Assembly: GCA_946999645.1 (NCBI GenBank)
Contig: CAMQDS010000001.1
Location: 1 to 64,000 of the forward strand
Origin: an uncultured Bacteroidales bacterium
GTDB taxonomy: Bacteria > Bacteroidota > Bacteroidia > Bacteroidales > UBA932
Direction of reading: 5' to 3'
Length of the DNA: 64,000 nucleotides
Shown: positions 18,284 to 27,626 of the stretch, piece by piece
Layout of the letters: every line of letters begins with the position of its first letter
Position numbering within the stretch: position 1 is the stretch's first letter
Made by a program: the position numbers and the translations under genes
Notes under the pieces: generated by a model
Database searches by the model: none
Seen by the model: the letters and a program-made list of their open reading frames with translations, nothing else
Told to the model about the DNA's origin: nothing

Positions 18284-19039
18284 ATGACTGATATCTTATT
18301 AAAAATAAATGATTTACACGCGTCTATCTCTGGTAATGAGATATTACGTGGAATCAATATGGAAATACGTAAAGGCGAAATTCACGCTATTATGGGCCCT
18401 AACGGAGCAGGGAAAAGCACCCTATCTGCAATACTGACCGGGAAGCCGCAATATGAAATAACCTCTGGTACAATAGAATTTCTTGGACGTGATCTTCTCA
18501 CGCTATCTCCAGAAGAAAGGTCGTGGGCAGGTATTTTTCTATCATTCCAATATCCTATAGAAATTCCAGGGGTAAGAATAACCAATTTTATGAAGACTGC
18601 CGTGAATGCTAAACGGAAGTATCAAGGATTGGAGCCCATCAAAGGCAGCGATTTTATTAAGATGATGAAAGAAAAGATGGCTCTAGTGCAGATGAATCCA
18701 GAATTTGCAAAACGTGAAGTGAATGTAGGGTTCTCTGGTGGAGAGAAGAAACGCAATGAAATTTTCCAAATGGCAATGCTTGATCCTATTCTTTCCATAC
18801 TTGATGAAACCGATAGCGGACTGGATGTTGATGCCTTGAAGATAGTGGCACAGGGAGTAAATACACTTCATACCCCTGAAAAATCGACCATTATAATTAC
18901 TCATTATCAGAAATTACTTGAATATCTTGTCCCTGACGTTGTACACGTATTAAAGCATGGTAAAATAGTATATACAGGTGGAAAAGAGATAGTGGATATA
19001 ATTGAAAAAGACGGGTTCGATAAATTTCCGGAGGACTGA
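18284..19039 (+). CDS. sufC: Fe-S cluster assembly ATPase SufC
   Basis: An ABC-type ATPase of 251 residues that powers the SufBCD scaffold. It has Walker A GPNGAGKST, a Q-loop in LSFQYPIEIPG, the signature VGFSGGEKKRNEIFQM, Walker B LSILDETDSGLDVDAL and switch His in IITHY. The lack of membrane segments and the SufC-specific KKRNEI fit a soluble subunit. It precedes sufD by 2 bases. Confidence 0.97.
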   Translation: MTDILLKINDLHASISGNEILRGINMEIRKGEIHAIMGPNGAGKSTLSAILTGKPQYEITSGTIEFLGRDLLTLSPEERSWAGIFLSFQYPIEIPGVRITNFMKTAVNAKRKYQGLEPIKGSDFIKMMKEKMALVQMNPEFAKREVNVGFSGGEKKRNEIFQMAMLDPILSILDETDSGLDVDALKIVAQGVNTLHTPEKSTIIITHYQKLLEYLVPDVVHVLKHGKIVYTGGKEIVDIIEKDGFDKFPED

Positions 19040-19041
19040 TT

Positions 19042-19752
19042 ATGAAAGTCAAAGAGTGTGGCCATTATGTTGATTTACCTATAGTTGCAGATAACAATAC
19101 CATTAGGGTAAAAAGACAGGATAATTTTACTGAATTTTTCATTCTAAGAGAGGCTACAGGCTCTCTACCATTCAATAAAATTATTTTGGAAGAAAATACA
19201 GCAGCTAATATCGGTTTTATAATAATGCCAGGGTGTAGTGCAACTTTACCAATAACAGTTGAAATGACTGGAGAAGGAAGTCAGTTACACATATTCGGTG
19301 CTTATCTTTGCGGAAAAGATGAAAAGGTGGAAATCTCAACAGAAATCAGGCATAGGGTTCCTGGTTGTCTTTCTAATCAAATTATAAACGGTATTGCAGG
19401 GGGTACATCTAAAGCGGAGTTTAATGGCAAAATAGTAGTCGCTCCAGATGCACAATTAACAGAGGCTTATCAGGTTAATCATAATATTGCATTAACCCAT
19501 AGTGCCAAAGTAAATACAAAACCACAACTTGAAATTTATGCTGATAATGTAAAATGTTCTCATGGAGCAACAATAGGCACGCTAAATGAGGATGAAAGAT
19601 TTTATATGAGGTCAAGAGGCATACCAGAAGCAGAAGCCAAACTTCTACAAATGTTGTCATTTCTCTCTCCAGTATTTGACAAAATACCTGATTCTTCAGA
19701 AAAGGAAGTTATAATATCAGAGGTTTCAGAAGCCGTAAAGCACATAATATGA
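19042..19752 (+). CDS. sufD: SufD-like Fe-S assembly protein, minimal form
   Basis: Only 236 residues, against 420-450 for typical SufD. The C-terminal family core is clear: TEAYQVNHNIALTHSAKVNT, LEIYADNVKCSHGATIG with the conserved His and Cys, and FYMRSRGIPEAEAK. What is missing is the N-terminal helical region and part of the beta-helix. The frame starts 2 bases after sufC, leaving no room for lost upstream sequence, so this is not a recent 5' truncation. It overlaps ispE by 4 bases. SufB-SufD heterodimer formation would rest on the C-terminal half. Confidence 0.85.
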   Translation: MKVKECGHYVDLPIVADNNTIRVKRQDNFTEFFILREATGSLPFNKIILEENTAANIGFIIMPGCSATLPITVEMTGEGSQLHIFGAYLCGKDEKVEISTEIRHRVPGCLSNQIINGIAGGTSKAEFNGKIVVAPDAQLTEAYQVNHNIALTHSAKVNTKPQLEIYADNVKCSHGATIGTLNEDERFYMRSRGIPEAEAKLLQMLSFLSPVFDKIPDSSEKEVIISEVSEAVKHII

Positions 19753-20633
19753 TAGAATATCCAAACGTCAAAATAAATATAGGCTTGAATATAATCCGTA
19801 AAAGAGAGGATGGTTATCATGACATTAAAACTCTCTTTGTGCCTTATTTTGGTATTAAAGACGAACTGGAAATAATAACTGGAGATGATTTCAGTAGGAC
19901 TTCAGCAAAGTTATTTTCTATTTATGGACAACAATATTATAATGGAACTCCTTGTTTGGTGCAAAAAATTTCCAGTGATGGGAAAATTATGATTACTATT
20001 GCACGACGACAAGGCGTTGATTGGGATGCCCTATCGGATCTTTCTGTAAAAGCATATCAGGTTTTGGATAAAGACTTCTCTCTTCCTCCAGTTAAGATTT
20101 TTTTAGAAAAACTTTCTCCAGTAGGTGCTGGTCTTGGAGGAGGCTCTTCCGATGCGGCTTTTGCATTAAAGATGTTCAATCAATTATTTTCATTAAACTT
20201 AAGTAAAGAAAGACTCATCGAATATGCTGCAGGACTTGGAAGCGATTGTCCTTTTTTTATCTATAATATTCCTATGATAGGAGAAGGTAGAGGAGAAAAG
20301 TTAAAACCATACAAACTTGATAATATAGATTTTGGAGATAATAAAAAGCCCTGCAAATATGAGATAAAGTTGATTATTCCAGAGCAAATCTCTGTTTCAA
20401 CAGCACAGGCATATAAAGGAGTTCAGCCTAAAGTACCTGCAAAGGATATTGAAGAGATACTCTCCCTACCGATTAGTGATTGGAACGGAAATCTATATAA
20501 TGATTTTGAAGAAACTGTTTTCACTTCCTACCCAGATTTAAAAAAGATAAAATCTTCATTGTATGATACGGGAGCAATTTATGCAGCAATGTCAGGAAGC
20601 GGTTCGGCAATTTTTGCTATTTATGAGAATTAA
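19749..20633 (+). CDS. ispE: 4-diphosphocytidyl-2-C-methyl-D-erythritol kinase
   Basis: A GHMP kinase of the MEP isoprenoid pathway, phosphorylating CDP-methylerythritol. It has 294 residues. The N-terminal PNVKINIGLNI and REDGYHDI are IspE-specific, the ATP-binding loop is SPVGAGLGGGSSDAA, and SGSGSAIFA closes the fold. Its operon partners build Fe-S clusters, and the two last MEP enzymes (IspG, IspH) are Fe-S proteins, a plausible but unproven reason for the linkage. Confidence 0.95.
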   Translation: MIEYPNVKINIGLNIIRKREDGYHDIKTLFVPYFGIKDELEIITGDDFSRTSAKLFSIYGQQYYNGTPCLVQKISSDGKIMITIARRQGVDWDALSDLSVKAYQVLDKDFSLPPVKIFLEKLSPVGAGLGGGSSDAAFALKMFNQLFSLNLSKERLIEYAAGLGSDCPFFIYNIPMIGEGRGEKLKPYKLDNIDFGDNKKPCKYEIKLIIPEQISVSTAQAYKGVQPKVPAKDIEEILSLPISDWNGNLYNDFEETVFTSYPDLKKIKSSLYDTGAIYAAMSGSGSAIFAIYEN

Positions 20634-20655
20634 TTTGGATTTCATTCATTAAAGT

Positions 20656-21081
20656 ATGAAACACGAGATAATAATAAAAAATTTAGAGGACCTGGACAGA
20701 GCAGCCGGGACCTTTCTTTCTGAAATAGGAGAGAATAAAATCATTGCTTTCTATGCACCTATGGGGGCTGGCAAAACCACATTTACAACAGCAATTTGTC
20801 ATAAGTTAGGAGTAAAAGAAGACGCAGTAAGTTCTCCTACTTTTGCTATAATAAATGAATATAAGACAGGTTCTGGAGATAATATGTATCACTTTGATTT
20901 CTATAGGATAAACAAGATTGCAGAGGCTATGGATATAGGCTTTTTTGACTACATAGACAGTGGTAAACTATGTATTATAGAATGGCCTGAAAACATAGAA
21001 GAGATACTTCCTGACAATACGCTTCGGGTTTATATCAGTGTTAATAAAGACCAATCGCGAGTTGTTACCTGGGAAGACTAA
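20656..21081 (+). CDS. tsaE: tRNA threonylcarbamoyladenosine biosynthesis ATPase TsaE
   Basis: A 141-residue P-loop ATPase that works with TsaB and TsaD in making t6A on ANN-decoding tRNAs. Walker A is APMGAGKTTF, followed by SSPTFAIINEY and the MYHFDFYRI and IIEWPENI motifs typical of the family. It is last in the aro-suf run and converges with yifB 4 bases later, so a terminator must lie within coding sequence or be absent. Confidence 0.94.
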   Translation: MKHEIIIKNLEDLDRAAGTFLSEIGENKIIAFYAPMGAGKTTFTTAICHKLGVKEDAVSSPTFAIINEYKTGSGDNMYHFDFYRINKIAEAMDIGFFDYIDSGKLCIIEWPENIEEILPDNTLRVYISVNKDQSRVVTWED

Positions 21082-21084
21082 TTT

Positions 21085-22650
21085 TCAGAATAATTCTTCC
21101 TTGTCAAGGAAACGGTAGCCTGCCGCTTCCATTAGGTGTTTAGGTTCTATTTCCACCCTTCCTTCCATATCGGCTATAGTTCTGGAAAGGCGGATAACTC
21201 TTGAATATGCTCTTGCAGACAGCCCCATATTGTCTATAAGGTTGTGCATCAAATCCCTACATTCGGGTGACAAATAGCAGTATTTTTTAATTAAACTGCC
21301 TGACATATCTGCATTTGTAAATATGCCGTCTTTAGCAAACCTTTCCGTTTGTATTTTCCTTACCCTAAGCACTCTCTTTGCTATTTCTGCACTTGTTTCT
21401 GCTATCGGCTGACAAACCAACTTGGATGCCTCAACAGGATGTAGCCATAACTGTACATCTATCCTATCCATTATCGGACCAGATAGTTTTGCCAAATAGG
21501 AATGCCTCTGACCTACAGTACACGAACACCTTCTGTTCTCTCCATAATATCCACATGGACATGGATTGCTTGCTGCCACAAACATAAATGAAGCAGGAAA
21601 CTCAACCTTGGCTTTTAAACGGGATACAACCACTTTTCTGTCTTCTAAAGGAGCCCTAAGAGCCTCCGCTACAGAGCCTGCTATATGCGCAAACTCATCG
21701 CAAAACAGCACTCCATTGTGAGCAAGGGTAACTTCTCCGGGCATTATATTGCCGCTGCTTCCACCACCAATCATTGCTGCCATAGAAGCACTATAATGAG
21801 GAGAGCGAAATGGTCTTCTCTTTATCATACCGCAACCATTCAATCTTAAGCCAGAGATTGAATATATTTTGCTTGTTACAAAAGCCTCTTCATCCTCCAT
21901 CTCAGGTAATATGCCTGCAAGCGCCTTTGCCAATGAACTTTTACCACTTCCAGGGGTCCCTATCATCAAAACATTATGACCTCCTGAAGCTGCTATTTCA
22001 AGCCCTCTCTTTGCACCCTCCTGCCCCACTATCTCCGAGAAATCCATAAAATCGTAGGATATTGCATTATCTGATTGTCCTATAGTTCGATTACACCTAA
22101 CATATTCTTCTCTGTTCCATATCAAAAAACTATCTGGGTCCCCATTTCCCGAAAGTATACAAAGTACCTCAGTAAGGGAAGATGCACCATATACCTTTGT
22201 CTTTCTGTAATCCACAGCCTCCAAAGCTGATTCAAGTGGAAGTATACAGCCTTTAAAACCTCTCTTATATGCAAATTCAGCGATAGGAAGAGCCCCTCTC
22301 ACTGGACGCAACGACGCATCCAGCCCCAATTCTCCCATAACCACATACTTATCAATATCTGGAAGTGCAGATTGTCCTGACGCGGCTATAATACCCAATG
22401 CAATGGGCAAATCATAACCGCTCCCCTGTTTATGAATGTCTGCAGGAGCTAAATTAATTACAATTTTCTTTCCTGGTATATGCATACCGATTGATTGTAG
22501 AGCATTCATCGTACGCAGCAGACTTTCTTTGACTGCTACATCTGCCAACCCCACAAGATGAACTCCAATACCCTTAGTTATATCTACTTCAACAGTTACC
22601 TGTTCGGCCTCTATCCCCAAACATTTTGCACTAAAAATATTTATAATCAT
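21085..22650 (-). CDS. YifB/ComM family Mg-chelatase-like AAA+ ATPase
   Basis: A 521-residue protein with an N-terminal Lon-protease-like S5 fold domain (residues about 1-165, with KIVINLAPADIHKQGSGYDL), then an AAA+ module: Walker A GTPGSGKSSLAKAL, Walker B VLFCDEFAH, and a zinc-like cysteine segment in CPCGYYGENRRCSC. A C-terminal winged region ends the protein. In Vibrio and Haemophilus, ComM is a hexameric helicase driving branch migration during natural transformation; whether this organism is transformable is unknown. The downstream neighbour of the lipoprotein gene on the same strand is this one, 5 bases apart. Confidence 0.94.
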   Translation of the reverse strand: MIINIFSAKCLGIEAEQVTVEVDITKGIGVHLVGLADVAVKESLLRTMNALQSIGMHIPGKKIVINLAPADIHKQGSGYDLPIALGIIAASGQSALPDIDKYVVMGELGLDASLRPVRGALPIAEFAYKRGFKGCILPLESALEAVDYRKTKVYGASSLTEVLCILSGNGDPDSFLIWNREEYVRCNRTIGQSDNAISYDFMDFSEIVGQEGAKRGLEIAASGGHNVLMIGTPGSGKSSLAKALAGILPEMEDEEAFVTSKIYSISGLRLNGCGMIKRRPFRSPHYSASMAAMIGGGSSGNIMPGEVTLAHNGVLFCDEFAHIAGSVAEALRAPLEDRKVVVSRLKAKVEFPASFMFVAASNPCPCGYYGENRRCSCTVGQRHSYLAKLSGPIMDRIDVQLWLHPVEASKLVCQPIAETSAEIAKRVLRVRKIQTERFAKDGIFTNADMSGSLIKKYCYLSPECRDLMHNLIDNMGLSARAYSRVIRLSRTIADMEGRVEIEPKHLMEAAGYRFLDKEELF

Positions 22651-22654
22651 ACTT

Positions 22655-23887
22655 CTATTTTGTTACAACCTCAATACATGTAAAATACCCATTAAACCTG
22701 ACCTCTTGAAATTTGCCATTTATCCAAAGTTCTGGATTTAACTTACTTTTATGCGGAGATATTGCCATATAAAACTTTTTCCCTTTAATATATCCGCAGA
22801 ATCCTGACATCAGACGCCTGTCGCCCCCTATTTTATAATATTTTCCATTAAGCAGCACAGAGTGAAGATTGTCGTTCAAGTCATAGATTGGAAGGGCTGT
22901 TTGTTTTCCGTCTACATAGAAATCAACGATCTTTTTTTCCTCTTTTATTGTATTTATAAGCGAACCTTCCTCGTTCCATATTGCTGTACTATTAACTTCA
23001 CCTATCATATAGATATGCTCTCCAGATTCAATAATTCTGATTTTTTTAAAAAGAGCAAATGGATAGTTCTGAAAATATATTTCTTTTCCATTATTAAATA
23101 CTCTCGTACCATATTTCCCATTACTGTATAGTATAAATTTTTTATTTTTTGATATAATAGCATCAGTTATATACGGATACTCCTTAGGGGGGTCTATTTT
23201 TTCTTCTCTTCCTGCTTTCACCCAAAAATAGATAGGCTCCTTCATTCCTTCAGATAGGGTATAATATATAAAACAAAGGTCTTCTTCATATTTAAATAAA
23301 GCACCATGCGGACGGGAAGCATAATAAATATCTCCCACGATGTAACCAGTATTCTTAGAGAAAACTGGTTGTCCATTTTTCCGCAATGTAAATCCCCCTA
23401 TTCTTAAATTTTGACCTAAAGTATAGACGTCGCCTTCATCATCAATAAGCAACCCTTTGATTTTTTCAGACTTGTTATACCTAAAAATTTCTTTACCATC
23501 TTTTTGCCATATCATACTGGAGCCTGTATCGAAATCAGTATATAAACGTCCATTTATAAGATGGTGATGATCAGCATCAGAACTGATAAACCTATTAGTT
23601 AAAGAAGAATATTCAGCATCAATTTTGCCGTTTTTAAATACAACTAAGTTAAACGGCTCTTTACTATAAGCAGTATCTCGCTGCCAGTCATATGATCGTG
23701 CGAACTCTACTCCTACAGCGTACACAACAGTATCTCCAGGGGTTAAGGTTTCAGACCCTTCCTTTCCCTTATGTAAATTAGTATGCCTTAGATACTTATT
23801 TCTATCCTGGAAAATACCAGCACTGGTATCCAAGAGTTCACATGAAACTAATATAGTGCAACAGAACAGCAAAATTATTTTTTTCAT
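22655..23887 (-). CDS. Lipoprotein of unknown function, propeller-like
   Basis: A 410-residue protein with a lipoprotein signal (KIILLFCCTILVSCE, lipobox VSC at Cys16). The body repeats short beta units of the kind FKNGKIDAEY, WQKDGKEIFRY, LRKNGQPVFSK, FNNGKEIYFQ and LWINGKFQEV, where a noun-like NG/DG turn recurs every 40-50 residues. That suggests a beta-propeller. I recognise no family and no catalytic motif. It is upstream of yifB on the same strand, probably cotranscribed but functionally unrelated. Confidence 0.75.
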   Translation of the reverse strand: MKKIILLFCCTILVSCELLDTSAGIFQDRNKYLRHTNLHKGKEGSETLTPGDTVVYAVGVEFARSYDWQRDTAYSKEPFNLVVFKNGKIDAEYSSLTNRFISSDADHHHLINGRLYTDFDTGSSMIWQKDGKEIFRYNKSEKIKGLLIDDEGDVYTLGQNLRIGGFTLRKNGQPVFSKNTGYIVGDIYYASRPHGALFKYEEDLCFIYYTLSEGMKEPIYFWVKAGREEKIDPPKEYPYITDAIISKNKKFILYSNGKYGTRVFNNGKEIYFQNYPFALFKKIRIIESGEHIYMIGEVNSTAIWNEEGSLINTIKEEKKIVDFYVDGKQTALPIYDLNDNLHSVLLNGKYYKIGGDRRLMSGFCGYIKGKKFYMAISPHKSKLNPELWINGKFQEVRFNGYFTCIEVVTK

Positions 23888-24080
23888 AAATATAGTTTTA
23901 AGTTTAAGGCACCATAAATAAACGAAGAACCCCTGAAATCTGATGAATAAATTTCAGAGTAAAGACTATATATATACGATTATTTAATGTTTTTATTTTT
24001 TTAAAAAGACTACTCCACGAGTTTAGGTCATTATCTGTTACGTCTCCTCTTAAAAATAGGGAAATCCGGCGATTTTATGC

Positions 24081-24088
24081 TATTTTTG
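24081..24088 (+). promoter_or_regulatory. -7 promoter box of the TPR-EnvC pair
   Basis: Reads TATTTTTG, 38 bases upstream of the TPR protein ATG at 24127. The rest of the 239-base divergent gap shows only a weak 7-bp inverted repeat (23933-23957). Confidence 0.5.
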
Positions 24089-24126
24089 TAAGAATGGTTT
24101 TATTCACTTAATGAATTAAATATTAT

Positions 24127-25779
24127 ATGGCAATAAGGAAAATAATACTGCTCGTGCTGTTTACATTATCAGGTCTTTTTTGTGCTGCTAAAAGTCAAAA
24201 CACAGTTGAATGTAAACTTATAGATGCAGTACGATTATACACTAATGGAGAGTATAAAAAATCGGAACTTATATTGTCAGGTATCACAGCAAAATTTCCA
24301 GACAACGATGCCGCATGGTATTACAAAGGTATGTGCAATCTTTATCTGCAGCGTCCAGGAGAGGCAAAAACTGATATTCAACGGGCTATTAGCATTGATT
24401 CATCTAATTTTTGGTACAGGGAAACTCTTGCAAGAATATATGGCGCCGAAAAACAAACAGACCTCACAATCTCAGAATATGAAAAGTTAGCTAAAGATTT
24501 TCCCAAAAAAATTGATCTCCAATACATTTTAGTTAATTTATATCTTGCAGATAATCAATTAGATAAAGCATTAAATGCTATAGACAATATTGAATCGGTC
24601 TATGGAAAAAGCGATCCTACCGTAATGACGAAATATAGGATACTGATTCAACAGAAAAAGCCTGAAGAAGCATATAAGGTGCTAAAATCCTATAATGAAG
24701 AATATACTTCGCCTCAAGTTCTTGTAATGTTAGGCGACTATGAAATGGGAATGTACAACGACTCTACTGCCATTTCATATTACGATGAAGCTCTTAGACT
24801 TGATAAGGATTTTCCTCCTGCAAAAATAGGAAAAGCCGAAGTGTATAGGCTTACGCGCAAATATTCAGATTTCTTTTGTGAAGTATATAAGATATTTGAC
24901 AGCAATAAAATCAAGGCAGACCAAAAAGTAGATTATTTAAAGGTCATTTTACAAAATGCTAATGAAGGATTTAGGAAATCATTTCAACACGAACTTGATT
25001 CTACTTTTTCAATAGCAATCAACAGGCATCCTAAGGATTCAAACATACTCAGTCTTGCCGGTATTTACTATGTTGTTACCCAACGAAACAGTTTGGCGGA
25101 AAATATAATTAAGAAGAAACTGGATATATATCCTAATAGCAAAACGGCAAATATGGATTATCTGAATATACTTCTTACCAATAAAAAATGGAAACTGCTT
25201 GTACAAGAAGCAGAAAAAGCATATTCAAAGTTTAATAAAGAAGAAAATTTTTTGCTGATAGCAAATGCAGGATACTTTAATTTAAAAGATTATAAATCTA
25301 TCATAAAAAATTGCGACAGAATTATAAACACTTATCCTTCAGATACATCCAAGACACTTCCAGTCTATTCCACTATAGGAGATATGTATCACTTACTCGG
25401 GCTTCCTAAAAAAGCATTTAAGGCCTACGATAAAGCGCTGAAAATAAACCCCGATTATTTTCCTGTACTTAACAATTATGCATATTATCTTTCCGAATAT
25501 GGTAAAAACCTTAAAAAAGCATATCGTATGAGCAAGAAAGTTATTTCGGCAAATCCAGATAATGCTACATATTTAGACACTTTCGGATGGATATTACATC
25601 TTTTGGGGCAAAATAAAGAGGCGAAAACGGTGTTCAAAAGGGCAATACTGTTTGGAGGCAAGGAAAGTGTCGTTATACTCAATCACTATGCTGATGTTCT
25701 TTCCGATTTAGGAGAAGAAGATTCTGCTTGCGTTTATAGAGATATGGCAAAAATGGTAAAGGATTCACAAAACAATTGA
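24127..25779 (+). CDS. Exported tetratricopeptide repeat protein
   Basis: A 550-residue protein with signal peptide IILLVLFTLSGLFCAAKSQ, then TPR repeats through most of its length. Clear units are AWYYKGMCNLYLQRPGEAK near residue 60, IDLQYILVNLYLADNQLDKA and, near the end, AFKAYDKALKINPDYFPVLN. It is probably periplasmic or outer-membrane attached. In other Bacteroidales a TPR protein of this type precedes an LytM/M23 protein, usually with a small DUF4292 lipoprotein between them; here that gene is absent and the stop overlaps the next start by 4 bases. A scaffold role in envelope assembly is inference. Confidence 0.85.
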   Translation: MAIRKIILLVLFTLSGLFCAAKSQNTVECKLIDAVRLYTNGEYKKSELILSGITAKFPDNDAAWYYKGMCNLYLQRPGEAKTDIQRAISIDSSNFWYRETLARIYGAEKQTDLTISEYEKLAKDFPKKIDLQYILVNLYLADNQLDKALNAIDNIESVYGKSDPTVMTKYRILIQQKKPEEAYKVLKSYNEEYTSPQVLVMLGDYEMGMYNDSTAISYYDEALRLDKDFPPAKIGKAEVYRLTRKYSDFFCEVYKIFDSNKIKADQKVDYLKVILQNANEGFRKSFQHELDSTFSIAINRHPKDSNILSLAGIYYVVTQRNSLAENIIKKKLDIYPNSKTANMDYLNILLTNKKWKLLVQEAEKAYSKFNKEENFLLIANAGYFNLKDYKSIIKNCDRIINTYPSDTSKTLPVYSTIGDMYHLLGLPKKAFKAYDKALKINPDYFPVLNNYAYYLSEYGKNLKKAYRMSKKVISANPDNATYLDTFGWILHLLGQNKEAKTVFKRAILFGGKESVVILNHYADVLSDLGEEDSACVYRDMAKMVKDSQNN

Positions 25780-26972
25780 TAATGGGATATAAGAAATTAT
25801 TTCTTTCAATATTGTTTGTCATACTCGCAGGTGTGGCAGAAGGAAAGGTATCTACCGATAATATCAATTCACGAAAAAATAAAAGGAACCGACTACAACA
25901 GGAAATAGACCTAATAGATAAAAGACTCAAAGACAATGCTTCCAAAAGCCGTTCAGTTTTAAGTGAATTATCTCTTATCAGGAAAAAAATAGAGGATAGA
26001 AATGAACTTATTGCTGAGAGTGACAATGATATAAAAATAATACAAGACAAAATTTCCAATAAACGTAATGAAATCACAAATATTCAAAATGAATTAGACA
26101 CCTTGTCATCCTATTATTCAGATCTTGTTTTGCGTACATATAAAAATAGGGACGTAAAGGTTTGGTATATGTATATTTTAGCAAGTGAAAATATAACACG
26201 AGCATTCCGACGAATAACTTATTTACGCAATCTTTCTTCTGAGATGAACCGTCAGGGAGAAAAGATAAAAACAAAGATGCAAGAACTTGAAGAGGCGAGG
26301 AACAGTCTTATCAAAACAGAGTCAGTTCTAAATGCCCTTCGCATAAAAAGAGTAAATGAGCGAAATCTACTATCAAAAGAAGAAAGTTCATCTAAAGATA
26401 TTGTAAATCAACTTAATAGGGAAAGCAAAAGGTACAAGCGAGAACTCTCTGTAAAGAAAAGAGAGGTAGAAGCTCTAAATAGAGAAATAGAGCGACTTAT
26501 TTTAGAATCATCCGAAAGAGGTAAAGGGAAAGACATAGCGAAAACCACGGCTATTGATTATGTCTTAGACAAAGAATTTGCAAAAAATCAAGGAAAACTT
26601 CCATGGCCTGCAAATGGTCCTGTAATAGAAAAATTCGGTCAGCACAACCACCCGGTATTCACACGAGTAAAACTGCCTTTTAATAATGGTATTTCGATAG
26701 AGTTGTCACAAGGGGCTACAGTAAAGTCAGTTTTTACAGGTGTAGTGAAGAAAATTGTAGTAATGCCTGGATACAATCAGTGTATTCTTATACAACATGG
26801 CAACTACTTTTCTTTCTACTGCAAACTTGAACAGACCTTTGTAAAGTCAGGAGATAAGGTAAAAACAGGAGATATTATAGGAACAGTAGGTACAATAGCA
26901 GGAAGCGCACAACTGCATTTTCAGATATGGAAAGGAACCACCCCTCAAAATCCTGAGAAATGGCTCCGATAA
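25776..26972 (+). CDS. EnvC-like murein hydrolase activator with degenerate LytM domain
   Basis: A 398-residue protein with a signal peptide (ending near GVAEG), a long coiled coil (residues about 30-250, rich in Glu, Lys and Arg heptads) and a C-terminal LytM/M23 domain from about residue 270. Three of four zinc ligands are replaced: the HxxxD pair is Asn303 and Ser307, and the HxH motif is Gln379-Leu-His381. This is the EnvC/NlpD architecture, where the dead LytM domain activates amidases for septal peptidoglycan splitting. A direct peptidase activity is therefore unlikely. It is coupled to the TPR gene by a 4-base overlap. Confidence 0.87.
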   Translation: MIMGYKKLFLSILFVILAGVAEGKVSTDNINSRKNKRNRLQQEIDLIDKRLKDNASKSRSVLSELSLIRKKIEDRNELIAESDNDIKIIQDKISNKRNEITNIQNELDTLSSYYSDLVLRTYKNRDVKVWYMYILASENITRAFRRITYLRNLSSEMNRQGEKIKTKMQELEEARNSLIKTESVLNALRIKRVNERNLLSKEESSSKDIVNQLNRESKRYKRELSVKKREVEALNREIERLILESSERGKGKDIAKTTAIDYVLDKEFAKNQGKLPWPANGPVIEKFGQHNHPVFTRVKLPFNNGISIELSQGATVKSVFTGVVKKIVVMPGYNQCILIQHGNYFSFYCKLEQTFVKSGDKVKTGDIIGTVGTIAGSAQLHFQIWKGTTPQNPEKWLR

Positions 26973-26985
26973 ATTCAAAAAAAAA

Positions 26986-27621
26986 TTAGCCTACAACCCA
27001 AACCATTACATGGCGGTCAAATATCATATATGTTAAGTTAAATTCTTCTTCAAATCCATCCTTATGGATGAAACTTGCTTCAAGTTCACCCTCCCCTCTT
27101 GGACGGAACCGTTCAATTTCTATCTGTTCTGCAAAGTCCACTTTATAACTTGATACTCTTTTGAATATTGCTTCTTTTGCACACCAATATATAGCTAATT
27201 GTTCGTTTCGTGTATCCTCATCCAAATCTTCAATTTCCTCTTCTGATAAGGCTTTCTGCTCAACAGATGAAAAATCTCTGTCTAAAGATTCAATATCTAT
27301 TCCAACATCCTCTTCATCATGCAATATAACAGCAACATATTTTTCTGTATGTGATATACTTATATTGGTAACCATATTTTCTAAATATGGTCTTCCATTG
27401 TCATGATGGCTTAGATATACCTTTTCATCAAAAAGTTCATTCAACAATGCTCTCACTGCAAGTCTTTGTTTACGGAGAGATTCACTCTTGATAAATGAAA
27501 TTTCCTCCATTTCATCAGTAGGTGTTGAACTAAGTTCAATTAATTCTTTTTCTGTCTCTGTAATTTGCCAGACAGCGATAGTTGCTTCATTTTCAAGCTT
27601 TTCTTTTAAATAAAGTGCCAT
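26986..27621 (-). CDS. 4'-phosphopantetheinyl transferase superfamily protein
   Basis: This enzyme transfers phosphopantetheine from CoA to a carrier-protein serine. It has 211 residues of the Sfp/AcpT type. Visible are the ISHTEKYV segment, the Mg-binding VGIDIESLDR and the second signature AIYWCAKEAIFKR with its conserved Trp-Lys-Glu. Fatty-acid ACP is the likely target since no polyketide or peptide synthetase gene is near. It converges with the EnvC-like gene and is preceded by a possible 60-codon ORF. Confidence 0.9.
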   Translation of the reverse strand: MALYLKEKLENEATIAVWQITETEKELIELSSTPTDEMEEISFIKSESLRKQRLAVRALLNELFDEKVYLSHHDNGRPYLENMVTNISISHTEKYVAVILHDEEDVGIDIESLDRDFSSVEQKALSEEEIEDLDEDTRNEQLAIYWCAKEAIFKRVSSYKVDFAEQIEIERFRPRGEGELEASFIHKDGFEEEFNLTYMIFDRHVMVWVVG

Positions 27622-27626
27622 TTATT

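Noticed and set aside
19040..19100. Frameshift or truncation at the 5' end of sufD
   Set aside because: sufC ends 2 bases before the start and no SufD-like residues are found in other frames.
23933..23957. 7-bp inverted repeat in the gap before the TPR gene
   Set aside because: Short, with an 11-base loop and no supporting context.
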